Shown: positions 36,761-46,505 of the stretch, piece by piece | How positions within the stretch are numbered: the first letter of the stretch is position 1 | Layout: every line of letters starts with the position of its first letter | Notes under the pieces: generated by a model | Database searches by the model: none | Told to the model about the DNA's origin: nothing | The model's input: only the letters and a program-made list of their open reading frames with translations | Program-made: the position numbers and the translations under genes | NCBI GenBank assembly: GCA_029891345.1 | Contig: CM057009.1 | Coordinates: forward strand, 307,622,666 to 307,686,665 | DNA from: Dryococelus australis | Taxonomy: Eukaryota > Arthropoda > Insecta > Phasmatodea > Phasmatidae | DNA: 64,000 bases | Direction of reading: 5' to 3'

Positions 36761-37379
36761 AGGAAGTTCTGGTCCAAGCATGCACTTAGGCCTCCAATTA
36801 ACAGTGATCATCCACCGACTTACATTTACTTACTCACAGGCAGTCATACTGTATCTTCATGACCTTCCCACACTTGTGTAACTGGCCTACACACCGAACC
36901 ATCATTGCATGTACTTAGAGTCCATCTCTGCACTCTCGTGTACTGAGCCTACATCCTACCTTGTCTGTAATTATACTCAGCATCACACTTTACCAAATAA
37001 CCTAGCCTTCATAGCCATACTCTGTCCCCCACCACTACCACCACCACCACCATCACCACCACTACTGAGTGGCTGGGTGTCCAAGATCACAGTAGTGTGT
37101 TCAGGCATGACATACACTCGTGGTTCGTCATGTACCGAGACTTTAATGTTTGTAATGAAGGGTAGTCATATGCTCTCTGCACATAGCATACAGCTGTGCT
37201 ACAATGAATACTCAGCCATCACTTCTGTTCCGACGATGTCAGCCTCCTCCAACATAAAGTTGAGTACATAACCTATTGTACCATTTTCAACATTACCATC
37301 GCTCAAATTAGAAAGTAACCACATTACACATTTAGTATATCATCCAGTAAGCCTTGTCATTTCCTTACTAATGCAGATT
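36761..37379. other. No gene recognised; (CCA)n run
   Basis: Contains (CCA/CCN)n at 37030-37066. A 120-aa plus frame (36909-37271) runs through it with no domain. Confidence 0.5.
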
Positions 37380-37461
37380 GTTGGGTTGGCCAAGAGGTCT
37401 AAGGTGCTGTATTTAAGCTCCGGTTTCCTGTGCGGGGAGCGATTCGAATCCTACACCTGAC
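37380..37461 (+). tRNA. tRNA-Leu(UAA)-like pseudogene
   Basis: The acceptor GTTGGGT pairs with ACCTGAC, allowing G-U pairs. The D region GGTTGGCCAAGAGGTCTAAG matches the Leu type, the anticodon loop TTTAAGC gives UAA, and a long variable arm is present. The T loop TTCGAAT is intact but its stem does not pair, so it is probably not functional. Confidence 0.6.
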
Positions 37462-38048
37462 TAATAATAATTTCCTGCCTCCTTGTTGGTGTGTTACCTA
37501 TGTTGGATAAGGCTTTTGTGTGTGTGCATAAAACTATGGTATATACACAGTCACACATGGTCTGACAGACTTGAAGCAATTACTGGTGTGATATATAGTT
37601 CTCATTGCTTGTGCAATACTTGATGATTGGTAGGATGTGTCGCTATGGTATTGGTGGTACTACTGTGATTGGGTACTGTACTACAAAATGACCAACGACT
37701 TACCGTCTGTAACATCGTCATCGATGCCAAGGGTCTCTGAAGAGTCTCTGGAAGCAATACGGTATCGCTGTGTGGAAATGACATTAAGTCAGCGTGAACG
37801 TTGACATTACATGTTCTACTCCCAGCATACAAGACAATCCACTGTGTTTATCTGAGGTGATAAACTGTATATACACCAGTGTTGATCATCATTAGGAAGA
37901 GTGCACAGAAAAACACCTGCTAACACATAGAGGTAGGTACATTTCTTAGATGGTATGATTTAAAATGACAAAAAAAAACAAACCAAATTTATTGTTGATG
38001 TTTATATTTATTATATACATAACCAAATCGCACACACATACACACATA
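37462..38048. other. No gene recognised
   Basis: Spacer downstream of gene D. A 76-codon minus frame (37602-37832) is not supported. Confidence 0.5.
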
Positions 38049-39117
38049 TCATTCAATGAAGCATCCAGCTCTGTTTCCATAAATAATCGAATTTATCTCA
38101 CCGATGACAGATAGATATCCACATCTCTGCAATGAAACCAACCACCATAGTCTATCAACTAGGTCATTGGGATCTTCCGAGTAGCCAGACTTCATGTCAC
38201 TCTTCGCAGAATGTTTACGATATATAGATATGTCTATGTTCTTCTTCTGAGTTGAGTAGATCTCAGTAACATGCTTTTGCTTTGCAGATGTCACATTATA
38301 ATCAGTAAACTTGGAGGGCACATGGTCGATCTCAGCAGACTTGGAAGTCACATTATCATTCTCAGCAGACTTGGAGGTCCCATTATCATTCTCAGAGGAC
38401 TTGGAGGTCACATTGTCGTTCTCAACAACATCCTGGGTACCATCTTTATTTTTCACTTTACGTGATATCTGCACAGGAGTGTCGTTCACAGCTTCTGACG
38501 ATCTGTATGTCCCATGCTCTGCACCACCTGTGGCCCCTTCTTCACACATTGGTTTGGGGCACCATGCAGGTCCATATAATGATATGGGCGATCAAAGTAA
38601 CATTAGAGTACATGACGAATAGCAGGAAGACTTTTACACATACCAGAATGTATCTTTAGATTATCACATCTACCAAATGTCACAGGACATATATTACATG
38701 TTTGTATTCTAGGGGTCGGTGCCTTTGTACAGTCACTCTGTTCGTGATGGCGAGCATTGCAACTTTTACTAAATAATTTGTATCAGTAACTACACTGTTT
38801 ACCACATAGTTGTTAATTGCTCTGGGAAGTTTCACATGTAGGTGTACTCGATTGCATCCTCTTCAAACATATGTATGAACACACACACGCATACTACTAC
38901 ATAGTGCTGTCTCCTCATGGATGACTCCTTGATGCTGACTCCTCACAGATATATCCTTGATGCTGACTCCTCGCCGATGACTCTTTCAAGCATATGTGTG
39001 AACACAAACACACACATATGTACTACTATGTAATACTGACTCTTCAGGATGACTTCTTGATGCTGACTCCTCACGGCTGACTTCTTGATGCTGACTCATC
39101 ATTGATGTCTCCTTCAT
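38049..39117 (-). pseudogene. Gene D: paired C2HC finger protein with Asn/Ser-rich repeats
   Basis: From the ATG at 39117 a short Ser/Glu-rich leader (MKETSMMSQHQEVSREESAS) is encoded by a ~31-bp minisatellite that continues to about 38915. The finger pair lies at 38794-38632: finger 1 is C-x2-[stop]-x12-H-x4-C, with the second cysteine codon changed to TGA (38785-38783). The linker is exactly ten residues and finger 2 is C-x2-C-x12-H-x3-C-K. After a frameshift, a 166-codon frame (38549-38049) follows. It has about four repeats of a ten-residue END-NVTSKSA unit and ends in a Trp/Leu-containing tail. The repeat-bearing frame might be the C-terminus of the same protein or a separate gene. Its own promoter lies at 39175-39213. 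Function unknown; finger-based binding is inferred. Confidence 0.5.
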
Positions 39118-39145
39118 TCTGCTGCCTCCTCACAGATGACTGCTT
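38915..39145 (-). repeat. ~31-bp minisatellite (GATGCTGACTCCTCA)
   Basis: GATGCTGACTCCTCA recurs with variants around an interrupting block of CATATGTGTGAACACA-type sequence. It overlaps the leader of gene D. Confidence 0.65.
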
Positions 39146-39174
39146 GTTGTACCGATGTCGTATAAGTCAGTTTA

Positions 39175-39213
39175 GCAACTGTGTGTGAATGACTGTTGTT
39201 GGAGTAATTTATA
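39175..39213 (-). promoter_or_regulatory. Promoter of gene D (TATA plus CAGTTG)
   Basis: TATAAAT at 39213-39207 (minus) lies 33 nt upstream of the A in CACAGTTGC at 39180. This is the textbook arthropod TATA-initiator distance and the same CAGTTG word as genes B and C. Confidence 0.65.
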
Positions 39214-39599
39214 CCTCTCCTTCTAACATCTGAAGATAAAGCTATGTTGTCATCTTCTCCATAGTGAGGGAAAATCGGTATGCTTCTATTTGTGAAGTGG
39301 ACTGTACCCACTAGTTCTCAACTCTATAGGATTTACCGAAGCCAGGGTCCAACCCGAGCCCTTGGTCACCATTTATTCTTCCTCTTGACATATCTAGCAT
39401 ATACTATCAACAATAGCGTATTCTGCTGCAGATGAATGCGACACAGCTACAGCCGAAGTCTTGAAGGTTCTGGTATGATATTAATCATCGCGAGGCTCTG
39501 GTTTTGTATAGCTACAGTCCAGCCTCATATTATATTTGACAGGAACATTTTGTTCTACCTTGTCGATAAGTTGTTTTATTATATTAGGGCTCATACTTG
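39214..39599. other. Spacer between genes C and D
   Basis: An 86-codon plus frame (39436-39696) overlaps the end of gene C on the other strand and is taken as a shadow. Confidence 0.5.
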
Positions 39600-40155
39600 T
39601 CAGGAAAAAGAATACATTGTGTGGTGTATCCTGAATGCAGTTCGTTTCAGTAAAAAGCCATTAATTCTACGATTAATAGATGGTGAATATTCTTGAGGGT
39701 TTTTATCAGTGGACTCTCCTTTACAAAGTTTCAAATGACTACTTAAATCTGCATAATGTATATACCTTCTTCGACACTTATCACACTGATATGTCCTATG
39801 AATGGCATTCCTCACACAAGTACAATTTTTGTGTCTCCTAGCATTATACACACTTATAAATACCTTGTCACAATTGTTGCATGGATGTGTTGGCTTGAGC
39901 AACAAACTAGCTTAGACATTTGTAGATAAACCTGCATGTTTCTTTGCTAATCTTCACTTGGCAGGCAGTTCACGGCGGCCGTTGTAGGTTACAAGATATC
40001 ATCTCAAGTTGCCATATACTGTGTGATTTATACTGTTCACATGCAAACATAGTACGGTCTGGATTCTAATGACAACCAGTTTCATGTTGTCTGCATCTGG
40101 TTATTGTAGAAAACATCTTCGTACAGTAGCAGCACAAATAACTTTCCTTTCCCAT
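39600..40155 (-). pseudogene. Gene C: paired C2HC finger protein
   Basis: ATG at 40155 begins MGKESYLCCYCTKMFS, a first finger C-x2-C-x12-H-x3-C, then a stop. The homologous second finger of that pair is traceable in another frame (FACEQYKSHS). The downstream frame (39905-39600, no ATG) holds a complete pair: C-x2-C-x12-H-x4-C, ten residues, C-x2-C-x12-H-x3-C-K-G, then a tail of about 40 residues. It is the best-preserved finger pair in the window. Gene B, just upstream, has the same layout, so B and C are tandem duplicates. The broken N-terminal pair suggests a pseudogene, although an intron cannot be ruled out. Confidence 0.6.
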
Positions 40156-40211
40156 AATCGAATACGAACATGTTGCCCACAGCCGATGTTATCTCTTCAA
40201 GGTCTCAACAG

Positions 40212-40248
40212 CAACTGAGCTGACTGACCTATTCCAGCTTGTTTTATA
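40212..40248 (-). promoter_or_regulatory. Promoter of gene C (TATA plus TCAGTTG)
   Basis: GGTATAAAAC with TATAAAA at 40248-40242 is followed 32 nt later by CTCAGTTGC (A at 40216). The fit to TATA-31/TCAGT is very good. The start ATG lies about 60 nt further on. Confidence 0.72.
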
Positions 40249-40601
40249 CCACATTGCCATTACATCCTGGCAAATGTACTATTAGTGTTAGCTTGAGAGC
40301 AAGTGTTTTTTTGTAACTTATACAGTTTCCACAGCAATGATGTTACAGTATTTCATACCTGCATTCGGCAGTCAGAGACAAAACAATGCTGTATTATGGT
40401 GAGGGAAATCGTTTGTTCATATTCGTTAAGCTGATAGTACCCACTTGTTCCCAACTCTAAATGATTTACTAATGGTGGGGTCTATCAGGAAGAAGATATT
40501 AACATTTGGCTTCAGAGGTGTAGAATAACTTTGAGGTTGTTCATCATCAGCAGTCCCCGTATTCTTTCTGTTACAATGTTTTAAATTACTATTTAAATGG
40601 T

Positions 40602-41047
40602 TTATTGATGCTTATACAGATTCAAACGTCTTTTTAAAGTGCCAACATGCACATATGTTCTTCGACACTTATATCGATATGTCTTACAAATGATACTCTT
40701 CTTACATGAACTTTGTGCATGTCCTCTTTCAGCATATGCATATGTAAATGTCTTGTTACAATATTTGCATGGATGGCATGGTGGTACTAAAGAACTGCTA
40801 TCCAATGAACCATTACATGGCGCTGGTAATAGCTTCAGAAACTGCTTCACAGGTTGTGCAGCACGACCCGTACTTGTTGCATGATGTATTTTCAAGCTGC
40901 TATGTCGACCAAACTGAGATGTAGACTTTTTACATGCAAACTTAATATTACCTGCATTCTGATAACAATAAACTTAATGCTGTCTGCAGATGTTATGTAA
41001 GAAAATACCTTTTTACAATAGCGACACGAATAACTTTCCTATTCCAT
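40602..41047 (-). pseudogene. Gene B: paired C2HC finger protein
   Basis: The start region aligns with gene C: ATGGAATAG corresponds to ATGGGAAAG, so codon 3 is a stop. Then comes ESYSCRYCKKVFS, the first half of finger 1, whose His is lost. In another frame FACKKSTSQFGRHSSLKIHH is a finger-2-like segment with three extra residues. A linker and a second pair follow: finger 1 C-x2-C-x12-H-x4-C is intact; finger 2 has lost its first Cys, its His (Arg) and its last Cys (Tyr). It ends at 40602. Two finger pairs in tandem match the 52-kb gene. Clearly decayed. Confidence 0.55.
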
Positions 41048-41103
41048 CGATGAATACGAGCATGTTATCCACTGCTGATGTTCATTCTTCGAAGTCTGGA
41101 TGA

Positions 41104-41134
41104 CAACTGAGCTGGCCAACCCTATACTAAAACC
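41104..41134 (-). promoter_or_regulatory. Promoter of gene B (degraded TATA plus TCAGTTG)
   Basis: TTTTAGTATAGG (41134-41123) stands where TATA is expected and CTCAGTTGTC follows about 25 nt later. The surrounding sequence (GCTCAGTTG, then CTTCGAAGA) aligns with gene C's promoter. Confidence 0.5.
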
Positions 41135-41158
41135 ATCATATCTGTCCTTCATGAGTTC

Positions 41159-41485
41159 CTAAGGGATGGAATCTGTGTTGAATGATCCTTCACCACTCTT
41201 CCGACATACATTACACCAACCTCTGGAATGTGGTGTGCCCATAACAGTAGTACATCCTTGCAAACACTCCGTACATGGGAGACAGTCGCGTATGTCTTCG
41301 TCCTGTTGTAAATATGTGGGTAGGTGATTGTAGACATACTGGATTTCATTACGTGCATATGTCAGAAGGAATTCGTTATGCAAGTATGCGAGCTCAGTTT
41401 CTTTGTCGAGTGCTGATAGTAAATTATGCTTTCCATATGCCACAATACCTGATAGAATATTCTGAACACTAGAACAGGATGCCAT
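41159..41485 (-). CDS. Gene A: 108-aa Cys-rich protein, unknown
   Basis: The ATG at 41485 (MASCSSVQNILSG) opens an uninterrupted frame of 108 residues. Residues 1-65 look helical and polar. The C-terminal part has CLPCTECLQGC followed by a His and then CNVC, spaced like a small zinc-binding domain (C-x2-C-x2-C-x3-C, His, C-x2-C). No family is recognised, and it is not of the paired-finger type. It sits first in a row of four minus-strand genes and has its own promoter about 110 nt upstream. Lack of stops, a proper ATG and a well-placed promoter favour a real gene. An upstream in-frame TTG would add eight residues and is not used. Confidence 0.5.
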   Translation of the reverse strand: MASCSSVQNILSGIVAYGKHNLLSALDKETELAYLHNEFLLTYARNEIQYVYNHLPTYLQQDEDIRDCLPCTECLQGCTTVMGTPHSRGWCNVCRKSGEGSFNTDSIP

Positions 41486-41592
41486 TATTTTCGCTATGTT
41501 CCAAGACAAGTTTGTTTGGTGTAGTTATGGTACAAACTGCTAACATGAAACTATACACTCTCAGGTCTGTCCTAGCCCTAACGACAGACTAA

Positions 41593-41636
41593 CTGCGAAT
41601 GAGCCAGAGAGCTTGTGTGACTGCAAATATATAAAA
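41593..41636 (-). promoter_or_regulatory. Promoter of gene A (TATA plus TCATTC initiator)
   Basis: GGTTTTATATATTT (TATA at about 41634-41627) is followed about 32 nt later by GCTCATTCGCAGTTAGTCTG. The initiator part (TCATTCGCAGTTMGTCTGTC) recurs at about 52903-52884, upstream of the 52-kb finger gene. Confidence 0.68.
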
Positions 41637-41639
41637 CCT

Positions 41640-42540
41640 CGATTTATGCACACATGAAATCCTTATGTAACACGGGTAACACACACACTAACAAGGCAGC
41701 AGAGACTGGAGAGTGAGTGCGAAAACAGCTGTCTGTAGGGAACTGAGTTCGCGACTTGCCACAGTTTATTATTATGGCACAAACACACACACACATAGCA
41801 TCGCAGTTATCACAGTGGAATTGTTGGGCAACTGGATGGAATCTGCCTATACATACTCTAGCATCTCCCCTTCCATAACTCCTATTCTGATCACTGAACC
41901 AATAATATCGCATTCAATCTGTTGTCAATACCAGGATGGGGCAGACATACTTATTCGGGGATATAGCTCTACTAGTTCACTAACAACTTTAGCAAGTTCA
42001 TAACACAACTACTTTATTGAACATTAGAGAATATATATAAATATATAGGAACTTATACAACACATTACAATAAATGATTAAATTAATAAGTATCCAGTTA
42101 ACAATTATTCACAGGCGGCTCAGTGCCATTTAATTCACATTATTCTCAATGCACCTAACCTTGCCAGTTAATATAAATTAGCGCTTAAAGGGGGCAACAT
42201 GGTCTCGAAAGATAATGTTATGCCCTAGCTGCTTACTAGAGTTATTCTCACCAAATAGCACAGAAGAGGGACCCAGAGCTCCTCTAGGCCTCGCTGTCAT
42301 GATGCGTTCGTTGCTACCTCCAGCAACTAATGTCGTGGTACCTCAAGCATCGTCAACTCACTGGGGGGTGGGGAGCGGCGTCTATAGCCGTTTTATATGC
42401 CTCGCCCAGTAGGTCAGCACTGTGTGTTTATAAAACTTCCTCAATCCATATCCCACTGTAGCGTAGGTGGTATATTATCTTGCGGTCGTTGAAGCTTAGG
42501 TGGTATTTTCGCGAGCGGATCTTCCTGGTCGCTACATTAG
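41640..42540. other. No gene recognised; possible plus-strand promoter
   Basis: A plus-strand TTTTATATG at about 42390 followed by AGTAGGTCAGCACTG resembles the gene C promoter (ATAGGTCAG at similar spacing), but no open frame follows. Frames at 41713-42003 and 42215-42412 are unsupported. Confidence 0.4.
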
Positions 42541-43700
42541 GCTCATTGAATGTTCTATCACAGGCAGGGTCAGTGGCGTATGACTGATTTTACTTGGACA
42601 GTTGTGGTACATGCAACGAAGGTTTGAGCATAGGCAGGGTCGACAGAGTTTAACTGTCTGTAATTTCAAGGGCTCGGTCGATCCACGTGTGTTGGTAGGG
42701 TCATGACTGTCTTTAACTGTTAAGGCTGAGTTCATGAGTGTAGGTCAGAGACAGACTATGACTATAATTAGGCACTTGTCATGCTAGTTTGCGATGTCTC
42801 AACTGCTGGCCATGAGGTGGGCCTCTTTACACTCGTACATGTTCAGCTTAGTCTTCATTCGAACTGTTCCTGCTGTGTGCATACAAGGTACACACTTCGC
42901 CTGCATCATATGATTAAGGCTTGTAGATGATGGCTCTTCGTAATGTTTTGGCAGTGGGGCCTTGCTTCCCTCCGACGAACTATTGTCTGCGGGTGAACAT
43001 GTAATCGGTAATGTATTGTGTTTATGGAAAGGCAAGGTGGTCATTGCTTCCAGTGAGTTCAAGATGATGATATGTGCTCACGACCTGCAGGTCTTCTGAA
43101 ACAGCTACACTCATTAAGGTAACATCTCTGCTCTGCATTGTCTAAGAGCAGAGTACATAACATAGTTGACATGTTTAAGTGAGTGTGTGTGTTGCGATAC
43201 CTCCTTACTCGGTTCGTGTCTCGTCTTGTTACAGTGCGTGTGACCAATGATTGTAAGTATTTGTGAATAATATATACATTGCACAATATGCTCGTTACTA
43301 CCCATTGAAACTCGGCTGGGGAGAGCAAGCAGGTCTTTTTAGGGACCTGGGATCAAGACTTGTCATTATGGGAACACACAACATCGTAGTAATCATAGTG
43401 GTACGGCTTAACATGTAATGCTGGATGGAATCTGTCTAAGTGCATACATCAATGGTTCAGGAAGGGTTGACTGCTTGTAATATCAAAGGCTTGGTACATG
43501 ATGTGAGTACATACATTGAAGGTTCGGGCAGTTTCTACAGAGTATGATTCCTTATAAATGCAAAGGCTTGGTATATGCATTGAAGGTTCGGGTAGGGCTG
43601 TGGGGTATGGCTTCCTCTGACTGTAAGAAAAAAAAGTCTCGGTCTGTACACAAATGCAGATAAGGTCGTCAGAGAATGACTGTCTGTAGGTCGGGGACAG
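42541..43700. repeat. Degenerate ~85-bp tandem repeats
   Basis: Units share GGTACATGCATTGAAGGTTC, a GGGCAGGGTC-like word and AGAGTATGACTGTCTGTAAT. They are clearest at 43430-43700 and weaker at 42545-42780. Related words continue at 43915-43960 and 44240-44430. The intervening 42790-43330 has only unsupported minus frames. Confidence 0.55.
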
Positions 43701-43879
43701 GGTATGACTTTCATGGGCGCTACATGTCTGTCATCGTCATGGGCAGTGGGATCAACGTTGAACGAGTGTTTGCAGACGTGTCAGCATACACTCTTAATGT
43801 GAATCGAACCTTTGGAGCCTTAATTTTCAAGGATTATACACCATCGTCATACTTGTCTAGTCATCACTTGTGTAGTACA

Positions 43880-43882
43880 AGT

Positions 43883-43917
<35 letters not shown>
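43880..43917 (+). repeat. (TG)n microsatellite
   Basis: Uninterrupted GT dinucleotides after a GTGTGTAT start. Confidence 0.9.
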
Positions 43918-43918
<1 letters not shown>

Positions 43919-44013
43919 TGGGCTTGGTACATGCATGCAGGTCGGGGACTGACTGTTTTTTTAATTACTGACACTGTTGTAGACAACATGCCGGTTTTTA
44001 TGACAACTTGTAT

Positions 44014-44250
44014 TACCACTCTCTACAAGAATCGAATCTGCGATACTTCGAGGTTGATTCAGGGTATATGCATTGTTTCCTTTCAATTGTATACTGGTAA
44101 GTACATTGACAAGGGGAGGTGGTGGTGCAGATGCAGTACTTGGTCGGTATCGACCGTGCCCAGAAAGGCAGGACTGGTCATTGCGGTCTCTGCTTCAAGC
44201 AAGGTGATCCCTCCCTGACTGCTCCCGGTTATTATTACCTGCTTCGGTAC
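44014..44250 (+). repeat. Direct duplicate, copy 1
   Basis: Matches 44812-45045 at an offset of 798 bp: ACCACTCTCTAC, then AATCGAA, GATACYTCGAGG, GATTCAGGGTA and TACTGGTAAGTACA. Each copy has a perfect splice-donor-like GTAAGT (44097-44102). It then encodes a CGLC knuckle (HCGLCFKQG here, HCGLCFQQG in copy 2). Confidence 0.7.
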
Positions 44251-44536
44251 ACGAGTGCAGGGTGTATCTCAAAGGTTCGGAAATTACAGCGATCTATGTG
44301 GCGTATCACTGTCTATAATTGTAAAACAAAGGCGGATCATAAGTACAGGTCGGCGATAGAGTATGTCTGTAATTGCTAATGGGTCGGTAAATGAGTGCAG
44401 GTCGGAGAGTATAACTGTCATGCTAGTATCTCTTCATGGGCAGTGGGACCGACAATTGACTGGTAGTGCTCTCAATGGGATTCAAACATAAGATACCATA
44501 TTTATTCGAGTAGAATACAGAAACAAAAAAAAAAGT

Positions 44537-44622
44537 GTCAGGTACGTGGATTTGAACACATTCTCCCTTTTACTGGAACCAGAGCTTATATCAGGTGCCT
44601 TAGGCCGCTCTGCCAACCTGTC
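44537..44622 (-). tRNA. tRNA-Leu(UAA)-like pseudogene
   Basis: Minus strand: GACAGGT ... ACCTGAC acceptor with one mismatch, D region GGCAGAGCGGCCTAAGGCAC, anticodon loop TATAAGC (UAA, but U33 is A), variable arm, and a T arm with an eight-base loop. It is followed by a ten-base T run, a Pol III terminator. It looks like a decayed tRNA gene. Confidence 0.6.
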
Positions 44623-44811
44623 AATTTGTATTAGTGGTGGAATTACATGGCTTTTGTTGAGTGTCATACGATGTATGCTCTTGTCTAGCAGTCGCTTGTG
44701 CAATACACACGTGCAGGTTGGTAGGTATTAGTTTCCTTTTGTGCACTATAGTGGACGATGTGAGAAAGCACAGAGAATGATGCATATGACTATGTCTCTA
44801 TTTGTGTGTGT

Positions 44812-45045
44812 GACCACTCTCTACTGGAATCGAAACTGCGATACCTCGAGGATGATTCAGGGTACATGCATTAGTTCCTTTCAATAGTGTACTGGTAAGT
44901 ACAATGATAAGGGGGATGTGGTGGGAATGTAGTACTTGGTTGCTATCTATAATGCACAGAAATGCAGGGCCAGTCATTGTGGTCTCTGCTTCCAGCAAGG
45001 TCACATTGTCGATGAAGACGACGACAATGGTGAGATATGCTAGTG
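44812..45045 (+). repeat. Direct duplicate, copy 2
   Basis: Partner of 44014-44250; GTAAGT at 44895-44900. The long minus frames over 44798-45624 are not supported by any domain. Confidence 0.65.
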
Positions 45046-45569
45046 GCCTATGCGTATGCACTGCTACACAAGTTAAGGTAAGGGATAATTCATTTCGTAA
45101 TAGGAAGTTTATCATTCTAGCATGTGTTGTTGTATGTGTGGGAACTAAGTTGTCAAGCGAAGACTGTGTATCCATTGCGAGTGACATATCATTATATTCA
45201 AATATACATTGAGGTCTCCATACATGGAGCATAGGTGCAAGGCCGGTGGTACTGACCGAATGTCTGGAAGTAAGTAAGCAGTTACACAAGTGTGCAGCAT
45301 GTCGGCGTACTGCGAGTCACTGGCACTTAGTTGGGCAGTGGTGAGCGCTTGAGAATGTATGGTCATAGTTGATGTAGGCAGGTGGAGGGGTGAGGACAAG
45401 GGATAGAGAGCGCGAGGACGAGTGGTAGGTCGCCGGTCAAGTTGCCAAGGGCGGAATGCGTGAGGAAGTGTGTGTTGCCAGGCAGTGGCACTGAGAGGAC
45501 ATGAGAGACAGAGCTGAGTAAGAACAGGGAAACATGCAGGTCGACATATGTCCACATGTCCCTTCTCAT

Positions 45570-45965
45570 CGTCAGGGTTTATGCATGTATTATGATTTTG
45601 GTAATTGTATCTCAAATGCTTCATAACTTACAGCAATGTATCATAGTAGTGGTTTATGTCTATTTTATGAATTTGGAGAGGATAACTCAAATGGTTAGGA
45701 AATTACAGCCACCTATGCTTATAAGTTGGCATAAGGCATACTTGTCCCTGCGACCCCTCTCCTCATTGTAGCAGATGTGTATGTTATGACTTTGCCAACT
45801 ATAACTCATATGTTCGGAAATTACACCCAACTATATTTATACACTGTCATAGGGCATACTTGTCTGTGCGACCCCTCTCCTAGTCATGGTTGATGCCTAT
45901 TTTATGAATTTTACAATTATAACTTAAATGATTCGGAAATAACAGTCAACTATGCCTAAAAGTAT
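45570..45965 (-). repeat. Right ~120-bp tandem array
   Basis: About three units, inverse to the left array (34826-35480): CCCCTCTCCTAGTCATG, ATGAATTT, AACTATAACT and TTATAAGTTG words recur at about 120-bp spacing. Confidence 0.88.
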
Positions 45966-46505
45966 TATGCACAAACACACACAGACTTAATGAGGAGGCA
46001 GCGTTACACGAGATCCGATAGCTCGTGATGCCTCGATGCCCCACCACCGCTGCAACCGAGGTGCTGGCTCCAAAAATGGTCGATATTCTCGCTGGTCTCC
46101 AATTGTCCTGGGTTGACATAGGTAGTGATACCAAGATGGCCACCGGGAATGACTTCCCAATTTGGCAGGAATTTCTTAATTTCCGACCGATTCTGCTCCA
46201 TTGTGCAAACCTCCGCCGCAAAGGGCAAACTGCCTGGATTATGCGAATTAGCACAGGCTGTCAAGATGGCCGCCTGAGGCGGGAGTGAAATAAGGGGAAT
46301 TTTGAAGGAAAAAAGGGAATAATGACGTTTTCATACACGAAATCGGACTTTTTGGACGGAGAAAAAGGGCAAAAAGGGAAATTCTCGCTCCTGGGGTCCG
46401 CATCCCGATGCTTGAAATTATGCTAATTGGGTCCGCGGAGTCCGAAGTCTGAAGCCTGTTGCGCCAGAAACGCCAATTTTATACTACTCTCACATGTGCA
46501 CTATT
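45966..46505 (-). repeat. Right terminal inverted region, unique part
   Basis: Inverse copy of 34290-34800 with mirrored landmarks (TTCTCGCTCCTGGGGTCCGC, GGGCAAACTGCC, CCAAGATGGCCACC, TTTATACTACTC). Substitutions are frequent but there are few indels, so the pair is old. Confidence 0.88.

Larger units (their letters stand above)
34290..46505. mobile_element. Candidate ~12.2-kb element with long composite inverted ends
   Basis: The ends are inverse copies of each other over about 900-1150 bp: outer unique part (34290-34800 against 45966-46505), then a ~120-bp tandem array (34826-35480 against 45570-45965). Inside lie four minus-strand genes with TATA/initiator promoters (three encoding C2HC fingers), two tRNA-Leu(UAA)-like sequences, a motif array and several minisatellites. 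No transposase, integrase or polymerase was recognised. Exact outer ends and target duplication are not resolved. It may be a non-autonomous transposon, a captured viral or satellite genome, or a host segmental inverted duplication. Confidence 0.65.

Noticed and set aside
42799-43328. Two overlapping minus frames with scattered Cys, possibly a fifth gene in the element
   Set aside because: No ATG in the first frame, no finger spacing and no matching promoter; scattered cysteines only.
44798-45624. Two long minus-strand frames (163 and 159 codons)
   Set aside because: No domain and no promoter; the first overlaps the direct duplication whose coding-like signal is on the plus strand.
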